From Streptococcus pseudopneumoniae (lineage in GTDB: Bacteria; Bacillota; Bacilli; Lactobacillales; Streptococcaceae), in the NCBI RefSeq assembly GCF_001070715.1, contig NZ_JVRR01000127.1:1-46254 (forward strand): DNA of 46,254 bases, written 5' to 3'. The notes under the pieces are model-generated. The model was not told where the DNA came from. It searched no databases and saw only the letters and a program-made list of their open reading frames with translations. Position 1 is the stretch's first letter. The number at the start of each line of letters is the position of its first letter. Of the stretch, positions 40,689 to 46,254 are shown piece after piece. The position numbers and the translations under genes were made by a program.

Positions 40689-42536
40689 ATGAACAACTTG
40701 ATTAAATCAAAACTAGAGCTCTTGCCGACCAGCCCTGGTTGCTACATTCACAAGGATAAAAACGGCACCATTATCTATGTAGGAAAGGCAAAAAATCTGC
40801 GTAACCGCGTGCGGTCCTATTTCCGTGGAAGTCATGATACCAAAACAGAGGCTTTGGTGTCTGAGATTGTGGATTTTGAATTTATCGTTACGGAGTCTAA
40901 TATTGAGGCACTTCTCCTAGAAATCAACCTGATTAAGGAAAACAAGCCCAAGTACAATATCATGCTCAAGGATGATAAGTCCTATCCTTTCATCAAGATT
41001 ACCAATGAACGCTATCCTCGTTTGATTATTACCCGTCAGGTCAAAAAGGACGGCGGTCTCTACTTTGGACCTTATCCAGATGTGGGGGCAGCCAATGAAA
41101 TCAAGCGGTTGCTGGATCGAATTTTCCCTTTTCGCAAGTGTACCAATCCACCCTCTAAGGTCTGCTTTTACTACCATATCGGTCAATGTATGGCCCATAC
41201 CATCTGTAAGAAGGATGAGGCTTATTTCAAGTCCATGGCCCAGGAGGTCTCTGATTTTCTGAAAGGGCAGGATGACAAAATCATTGATGATCTCAAGGGC
41301 AAGATGGCAACGGCAGCCCAGACTATGGAATTTGAACGTGCAGCGGAATACCGTGACCTGATTCAGGCTATTGGAACGCTTCGAACCAAGCAACGGGTTA
41401 TGGCTAAGGATCTCCAAAATCGAGATGTCTTTGGCTACTATGTAGACAAGGGTTGGATGTGTGTTCAGGTTTTCTTTGTTCGCCAGGGCAAGCTCATCGA
41501 ACGAGATGTTAACTTCTTCCCCTACTACAATGATCCGGATGAGGACTTCTTGACCTATGTGGGACAATTTTATCAAGAAAAATCTCACCTGATTCCCAAT
41601 GAAGTATTGATTCCTCAGGATATTGACCAAGAAGCAGTCAAGGCCTTGGTGGATACCAAGGTACTCAAACCCCAACGTGGCGAGAAAAAGCAACTGGTCA
41701 ATTTGGCTATAAAGAATGCTCGAGTCAGCCTAGAGCAGAAATTTAATCTGCTAGAGAAATCTGTCGAAAAGACCCAAGGAGCTATTGAAAATCTAGGTCG
41801 TTTGCTCCAAATTCCGACTCCAGTTCGCATCGAGTCCTTCGATAACTCCAATATCATGGGAACTAGCCCTGTTTCTGCCATGGTGGTCTTTGTCAACGGC
41901 AAACCAAGTAAGAAGGATTATCGTAAGTATAAAATCAAGACTGTCGTTGGGCCAGACGACTATGCTAGTATGCGTGAGGTTATTCGCAGACGCTATGGCC
42001 GAGTTCAACGTGAGGCTTTGACTCCGCCAGATTTGATTGTGATTGATGGTGGACAAGGTCAAGTCAATATTGCCAAGCAAGTCATCCAAGAGGAACTAGG
42101 CTTGGATATTCCAATTGCTGGGCTGCAAAAGAATGATAAGCACCAAACCCATGAATTGCTCTTTGGAGATCCGCTTGAGGTGGTGGAGTTGTCTCGCAAT
42201 TCTCAGGAATTTTTCCTCCTCCAACGCATTCAAGATGAGGTGCACCGCTTTGCCATTACTTTCCACCGCCAACTGCGCTCCAAAAATTCCTTTTCATCAC
42301 AACTGGATGGAATTGACGGTCTGGGACCTAAACGCAAGCAGAATCTTATGAAGCATTTCAAGTCTCTGACAAAAATCAAGGAAGCCAGTGTGGATGAGAT
42401 TGTCGAAGTTGGAGTGCCGAGACTTGTCGCAGAGGCTGTGCAAAACAAGTTGAACCCGCATGAAACAGAAACCTTGCCTCAAGTGGCAGAAGAAAGAGTA
42501 GATTACCAAATGGAAGGAAACCACAATGAAACATAA
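40689..42536 (+). CDS. uvrC: Excinuclease ABC subunit C
   Basis: A 615-residue nucleotide excision repair nuclease: GIY-YIG domain at about 13-45 ([20 protein letters not shown]), UVR motif near 200-240, RNase H-like nuclease domain in the second half, and C-terminal helix-hairpin-helix ([16 protein letters not shown]). The N-terminus [19 protein letters not shown] matches relatives, so the start is firm although the mRNA appears leaderless. It overlaps the next gene by 11 bases. Confidence 0.96.
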   Translation: MNNLIKSKLELLPTSPGCYIHKDKNGTIIYVGKAKNLRNRVRSYFRGSHDTKTEALVSEIVDFEFIVTESNIEALLLEINLIKENKPKYNIMLKDDKSYPFIKITNERYPRLIITRQVKKDGGLYFGPYPDVGAANEIKRLLDRIFPFRKCTNPPSKVCFYYHIGQCMAHTICKKDEAYFKSMAQEVSDFLKGQDDKIIDDLKGKMATAAQTMEFERAAEYRDLIQAIGTLRTKQRVMAKDLQNRDVFGYYVDKGWMCVQVFFVRQGKLIERDVNFFPYYNDPDEDFLTYVGQFYQEKSHLIPNEVLIPQDIDQEAVKALVDTKVLKPQRGEKKQLVNLAIKNARVSLEQKFNLLEKSVEKTQGAIENLGRLLQIPTPVRIESFDNSNIMGTSPVSAMVVFVNGKPSKKDYRKYKIKTVVGPDDYASMREVIRRRYGRVQREALTPPDLIVIDGGQGQVNIAKQVIQEELGLDIPIAGLQKNDKHQTHELLFGDPLEVVELSRNSQEFFLLQRIQDEVHRFAITFHRQLRSKNSFSSQLDGIDGLGPKRKQNLMKHFKSLTKIKEASVDEIVEVGVPRLVAEAVQNKLNPHETETLPQVAEERVDYQMEGNHNET

Positions 42537-43380
42537 AATCGCAATTTTATCAGATATTCATGGAAATGCGACGGCTTTAGAAGCAGTGATTGCAGATGCT
42601 AAAAATCAAGGGGTCAGTGAATACTGGCTTCTGGGAGATATTTTTCTTCCTGGTCCAGGCGCAAATGACTTAGTCGCCCTGCTAAAGGACCTTCCTATCA
42701 CAGCCAGTGTTCGAGGAAATTGGGATGATCGTGTCCTTGAGGCCTTGGATGGCGAATATGGTTTGGAACATCCGAAAGAAATCCAGTCAATGCGCATGAC
42801 CCAGTTTTTGATGGAGCGAATGGATCCTGCAACGATTGTCTGGCTACGAAGCTTGCCTTTGCTGGAAAAGAAAGAAATTGACGGATTGCGCTTTTCTATC
42901 TCTCATAATTTGCCAAATAAGAACTATGGTGGTGACTTGCTAGTTGAGAATGATACAGAGAAATTTGACCAACTCCTAGATGATGAAGTTGACGTGGCAG
43001 TCTATGGTCATGTTCACAAGCAGTTGCTTCGTTATGGCAGTCAAGGGCAACAAATCATCAATCCAGGGTCGATTGGCATGCCCTATTTTAATTGGGAGGC
43101 GTTAAAAAATCACCGTGCCCAGTATGCCGTGATAGAAGTTGAAGATGGGGAATTGGTAAATATCCTATTTCGTAAAGTCGCTTATGACTACGAAGCGGAG
43201 TTAGAACTGGCCAAGTCCAAGGGGCTTCCTTTTATCGAAATGTATGAAGAGCTACGAAGAGAAGACAACTATCAGGGGCACAATCTGGAACTCTTAGCCA
43301 GCTTAATAGAAAAGCATGGGTATGTAGAGGATGTGAAGAATTTTTTGGAGGCTATAAAGTCAGAATATAAGGTAGACTAG
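42526..43380 (+). CDS. Metallophosphoesterase (YfcE/MJ0936-like)
   Basis: A 284-residue calcineurin-like phosphoesterase with the metal motifs [27 protein letters not shown] and YGHVHKQ in order. Beyond about residue 200 there is an extra helical region. The substrate is unknown. It starts inside uvrC (11-base overlap) with AAGGAAACC upstream, so it is translationally coupled. Confidence 0.9.
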   Translation: MKHKIAILSDIHGNATALEAVIADAKNQGVSEYWLLGDIFLPGPGANDLVALLKDLPITASVRGNWDDRVLEALDGEYGLEHPKEIQSMRMTQFLMERMDPATIVWLRSLPLLEKKEIDGLRFSISHNLPNKNYGGDLLVENDTEKFDQLLDDEVDVAVYGHVHKQLLRYGSQGQQIINPGSIGMPYFNWEALKNHRAQYAVIEVEDGELVNILFRKVAYDYEAELELAKSKGLPFIEMYEELRREDNYQGHNLELLASLIEKHGYVEDVKNFLEAIKSEYKVD

Positions 43381-43512
43381 TTTCTATAAGCCTTTGAAAA
43401 ATAGTAGGAACTGGATGAGGGGGTCCCTGATTTGAATGATGTGCTTCGTTCGGTTGCTTATCCTTGTTCCAATTTCTTTCTATGAAAAATCTCTGCAAGC
43501 TCTTTCAAAATA

Positions 43513-43521
43513 TGGTAGAAT
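43513..43521 (+). promoter_or_regulatory. Nitroreductase gene extended -10 promoter
   Basis: TGGTAGAAT, an extended -10 with one mismatch, lies 32 bases before the nitroreductase ATG in a 173-bp gap that otherwise shows nothing I can support. Confidence 0.5.
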
Positions 43522-43553
43522 GGAAGCAGTAGAATTAGAAAAGGAAATCGATT

Positions 43554-44159
43554 ATGAAATTTCTTGAATTAAATAAAAAACGTCATGCGACTAAGCATTT
43601 CACTGATAAGCCAGTTGATCCAAAAGATGTGCGTACGGCTATCGAAATTGCAACCTTGGCTCCAAGTGCTCACAACAGTCAGCCTTGGAAATTTGTAGTG
43701 GTTCGGGAGAAAAATGCTGAACTGGCAAAATTGGCTTATGGTTCCAACTTTGAGCAGGTATTATCAGCGCCTGTAACTATTGCCTTATTTACAGATACAG
43801 ATCTGGCCAAACGAGCCCGCAAGATTGCCCGTGTCGGTGGAGCAAAGAACTTCTCAGAAGAACAACTACAATACTTCATGAAAAATTTGCCAGCTGAATT
43901 TGCACGCTACAATGAACAGCAGGTCAGTGACTACCTAGCCCTCAATGCAGGTTTGGTTGCTATGAACTTGGTTCTCGCTCTTACAGACCAAGGAATTGGC
44001 TCAAATCTGATCCTTGGTTTTGACAAGTCAAAAGTCAATGAAGTTTTGGAAATCGAAGACCGTTTCCGTCCAGAACTCTTGATTACAGTGGGTTACACGG
44101 ACGAGAAATTGGAACCAAGCTACCGCTTACCAGTAGATGAAATCATCGAGAAAAGATAG
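43554..44159 (+). CDS. Nitroreductase family protein
   Basis: A 201-residue FMN-dependent NAD(P)H oxidoreductase. The N-terminal KKRHATKHFTDKPV and APSAHNSQPWKFVVV blocks bind FMN, and a C-terminal VGYTDE region follows. The physiological substrate is unknown. It is 12 bases upstream of pepV and probably shares a transcript with it. Confidence 0.92.
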   Translation: MKFLELNKKRHATKHFTDKPVDPKDVRTAIEIATLAPSAHNSQPWKFVVVREKNAELAKLAYGSNFEQVLSAPVTIALFTDTDLAKRARKIARVGGAKNFSEEQLQYFMKNLPAEFARYNEQQVSDYLALNAGLVAMNLVLALTDQGIGSNLILGFDKSKVNEVLEIEDRFRPELLITVGYTDEKLEPSYRLPVDEIIEKR

Positions 44160-44171
44160 AAGGAAGATAAT

Positions 44172-45572
44172 ATGACAGCAATTGATTTTACAGCAGAAGT
44201 AGAAAAACGCAAAGAAGACCTCTTGGCTGACTTGTTTAGCCTTTTGGAAATCAACTCTGAACGTGATGATAGCAAGGCTGATGCCCAGCATCCATTTGGG
44301 CCTGGTCCGGTAAAAGCCTTGGAAAAATTCCTTGAAATTGCAGACCGTGATGGTTATCCAACTAAAAATGTTGATAACTATGCAGGACATTTTGAGTTTG
44401 GTGAAGGGGAAGAAGTTCTCGGAATCTTTGCCCACATGGACGTGGTGCCTGCTGGTAGCGGTTGGGACACAGATCCATACACACCAACTATCAAAGATGG
44501 TCGCCTCTATGCGCGTGGTGCTTCTGATGACAAGGGACCTACAACTGCTTGTTACTATGGTTTGAAAATCATCAAAGAATTGGGCCTTCCAACTTCTAAG
44601 AAAGTCCGCTTCATCGTCGGAACAGATGAAGAATCAGGCTGGGCAGACATGGACTACTACTTCGAGCATGTAGGACTTGCCAAACCAGACTTTGGTTTCT
44701 CTCCAGATGCTGAGTTCCCTATCATCAACGGTGAAAAAGGAAACATTACTGAATACCTCCATTTTGCAGGTGAAAATACAGGCGTTGCCCGTCTTCACAG
44801 TTTTACAGGTGGTTTGCGTGAAAATATGGTGCCTGAATCAGCAACAGCAGTCGTTTCAGGTGACCTAGCTGACTTGCAGGCTAAACTAGATGCCTTCGTT
44901 GCAGAACACCAACTCAGAGGAGAAATCCAAGAAGAAGCAGGTCAATACAAGGTGACTATCATTGGTAAATCAGCCCACGGTGCTATGCCAGCTTCAGGTG
45001 TCAATGGTGCGACTTACCTAGCCCTCTTCCTCAGCCAGTTTGACTTTGCTGGTCCAGCAAAAGACTACCTTGACATCGCTGGAAAAATTCTCTTGAACGA
45101 CCATGAGGGGGAAAATCTTAAGATTGCCCATGTGGATGAAAAGATGGGTGCCCTTTCTATGAATGCCGGTGTCTTCCGCTTTGATGAAACAAGTGCTGAT
45201 AATACCATTGCCCTTAATATCCGCTATCCAAAAGGAACAAGTCCAGAGCAAATCAAGTCAATCCTTGAAAACTTGCCAGTTGCTTCTGTTAGCCTTTCTG
45301 AGCACGGTCATACCCCTCACTATGTGCCAATGGAAGATCCACTTGTGCAAACCTTGTTGAATGTCTATGAAAAACAAACTGGTCTTAAAGGTCACGAGCA
45401 AGTCATCGGTGGTGGTACCTTTGGTCGTTTGCTTGAGCGTGGTGTTGCCTACGGTGCTATGTTCCCAGACTCAATTGACACCATGCACCAAGCTAATGAA
45501 TTTATCGCCTTGGATGATCTCTTCCGAGCAGCAGCAATTTATGCCGAAGCTATTTACGAATTGATCAAATAA
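44172..45572 (+). CDS. pepV: Dipeptidase PepV (M20 family)
   Basis: A 466-residue zinc dipeptidase. Metal-binding motifs in order are GIFAHMDVVPAG, ARGASDDKGPT and GTDEESGW, followed by the lid domain and a C-terminal GGGTFGR block. The length fits PepV. AGAAGGAAG lies before the ATG. It is cytoplasmic and releases amino acids from imported dipeptides. Confidence 0.94.
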   Translation: MTAIDFTAEVEKRKEDLLADLFSLLEINSERDDSKADAQHPFGPGPVKALEKFLEIADRDGYPTKNVDNYAGHFEFGEGEEVLGIFAHMDVVPAGSGWDTDPYTPTIKDGRLYARGASDDKGPTTACYYGLKIIKELGLPTSKKVRFIVGTDEESGWADMDYYFEHVGLAKPDFGFSPDAEFPIINGEKGNITEYLHFAGENTGVARLHSFTGGLRENMVPESATAVVSGDLADLQAKLDAFVAEHQLRGEIQEEAGQYKVTIIGKSAHGAMPASGVNGATYLALFLSQFDFAGPAKDYLDIAGKILLNDHEGENLKIAHVDEKMGALSMNAGVFRFDETSADNTIALNIRYPKGTSPEQIKSILENLPVASVSLSEHGHTPHYVPMEDPLVQTLLNVYEKQTGLKGHEQVIGGGTFGRLLERGVAYGAMFPDSIDTMHQANEFIALDDLFRAAAIYAEAIYELIK

Positions 45573-45578
45573 AACGAT

Positions 45579-45612
45579 AGAAGTCTGAGATCTTATGCTT
45601 AGACTTCTTTTT
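45579..45612 (+). terminator. pepV terminator
   Basis: AGAAGTCT (45579-45586) pairs perfectly with AGACTTCT (45601-45608), followed by a T run. It runs straight into the ribosome site of the next gene. Confidence 0.85.
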
Positions 45613-45625
45613 GGAGGGAAAGTAG

Positions 45626-46204
45626 ATGTCTCAAATCGAAAGAATCAAGCAGGCTATTATGGCGGATCCGCAGAATGTCAGCTATACAGAGCGTGGCATT
45701 GAACCTCTCTTTGCAGCGCCAAAGACTGCTCGCATCAATATCATCGGTCAAGCGCCTGGTCTTAAAACCCAAGAAGCAGGCCTTTACTGGAAAGATAAGA
45801 GTGGTGACCGCCTGAGAGACTGGCTAGGTGTGGATGAAGATACCTTTTATAATTCAGGATATTTTGCTGTTTTGCCTATGGATTTCTACTTTCCAGGGCA
45901 TGGAAAGTCGGGCGACCTGCCGCCTCGAGCAGGTTTTGCTGAAAAATGGCATCCGCAACTCTTGCAAGAATTACCCGATATTCAGTTGACCCTCTTGATT
46001 GGCCAGTATGCCCAAGCCTACTATTTACAGGAAAAAATCAGTGGCAAGGTGACAGAACGGGTAAAACACTATCAGAACTACTTGCCAGAGTATTTTCCTT
46101 TAGTTCACCCCTCACCGCGAAATCAAATCTGGATGGCCAAAAATCCTTGGTTTGAGTCAGAAGTGGTGCCAGATTTGAAAAAAAGAATTAAAACCATTTT
46201 ATAG
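45626..46204 (+). CDS. Uracil-DNA glycosylase family protein
   Basis: A 192-residue member of the UDG superfamily, with motif A GQAPGLKTQEAG and motif B HPSPRN in the right order and spacing. This is not the classical Ung type (no GQDPYH). The function is base-excision repair or an uncharacterised relative. GGAGGG precedes the ATG. The stop codon TAG lies inside the boxC terminus of a BOX repeat and depends on one base that differs from the other copy (TATAG instead of TATAC). Confidence 0.88.
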   Translation: MSQIERIKQAIMADPQNVSYTERGIEPLFAAPKTARINIIGQAPGLKTQEAGLYWKDKSGDRLRDWLGVDEDTFYNSGYFAVLPMDFYFPGHGKSGDLPPRAGFAEKWHPQLLQELPDIQLTLLIGQYAQAYYLQEKISGKVTERVKHYQNYLPEYFPLVHPSPRNQIWMAKNPWFESEVVPDLKKRIKTIL

Positions 46205-46254
46205 TCAATGAAAATCAAAGAGCAAACTAGGAAGCTAGCCGCAGGCTGCTCAAA
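46200..46254 (-). repeat. BOX element, boxC end (cut by window edge)
   Basis: From TATAGTCAATG onward the sequence is the complement of boxC, identical to the copy at 28971 over 43 bases (TCAATG to GGCTG), and then enters boxB (CTCAAA). The right part lies outside the window. Confidence 0.9.

Overview
The window looks like chromosomal DNA from a mitis-group Streptococcus (S. mitis, S. oralis or S. pneumoniae type). The reasons are BOX repeats with boxA/B/C modules, a murM-murN pair, the divergent scr sucrose locus, the TATAGTTTSAAACTATA-type methionine box, extended -10 promoters (TGnTATAAT), and low-GC coding sequence. From memory, much of the gene order (metE-metF-pnp-cysE-cysS-mrnC, then the amino-acid ABC operon-recJ-rnjB-estA-murMN-uvrC-nitroreductase-pepV) resembles the pneumococcal chromosome; no database comparison was made. 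No rRNA, tRNA, complete insertion sequence, prophage or CRISPR array was seen.

Layout. (1) 1-5940: sucrose uptake and use. scrR-scrB run leftward, scrA and scrK rightward. A 379-bp divergent control region carries two matching ScrR-type operators over the -35 boxes and two cre-like sites. (2) 5946-6563: a TVP38/TMEM64-type membrane protein. (3) 6709-16350: a type I restriction-modification locus with an unusual interleaved order, hsdR, AbiH-family gene, unknown membrane/coiled-coil gene, hsdS, KAP-type P-loop NTPase gene, hsdM. The three cargo genes and the two HsdS recognition domains are visibly more AT-rich than hsdR, hsdM and the HsdS conserved regions. This is the strongest candidate here for an incompletely described system: a layered anti-phage island built into a restriction operon. 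(4) 16429-17194: a DUF1722 gene overlapping a T4-endonuclease-V-like gene. (5) 17340-20694: methionine box, metE and metF. (6) 20727-21177: a long pnp leader containing three tandem structured RNA units with compensatory base changes. (7) 21213-28922: pnp, cysE, a double GNAT, cysS, mrnC, a PucR-like regulator and msmK. (8) 28933-32061: a leftward four-gene polar amino-acid ABC transporter operon with a near-consensus promoter. (9) 32130-46204: recJ, rnjB (RNase J2), estA, murM, murN, a membrane-anchored matrixin-like protease, uvrC, a phosphoesterase, a nitroreductase, pepV and a uracil-DNA-glycosylase-family gene.

Four BOX elements occur (two cut by the window edges), plus one decayed copy. 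In all four recognisable copies the stop codon of the neighbouring gene lies inside the BOX terminus. Where the far side is visible, the BOX sits between the stop codon and the gene's own terminator. Functional themes are sucrose and oligosaccharide transport, sulfur amino-acid synthesis, RNA decay (PNPase, Mini-RNase III, RNase J2), cell-wall branching, DNA repair and phage defence. All assignments come from reading motifs and translations; none was tested by a search.
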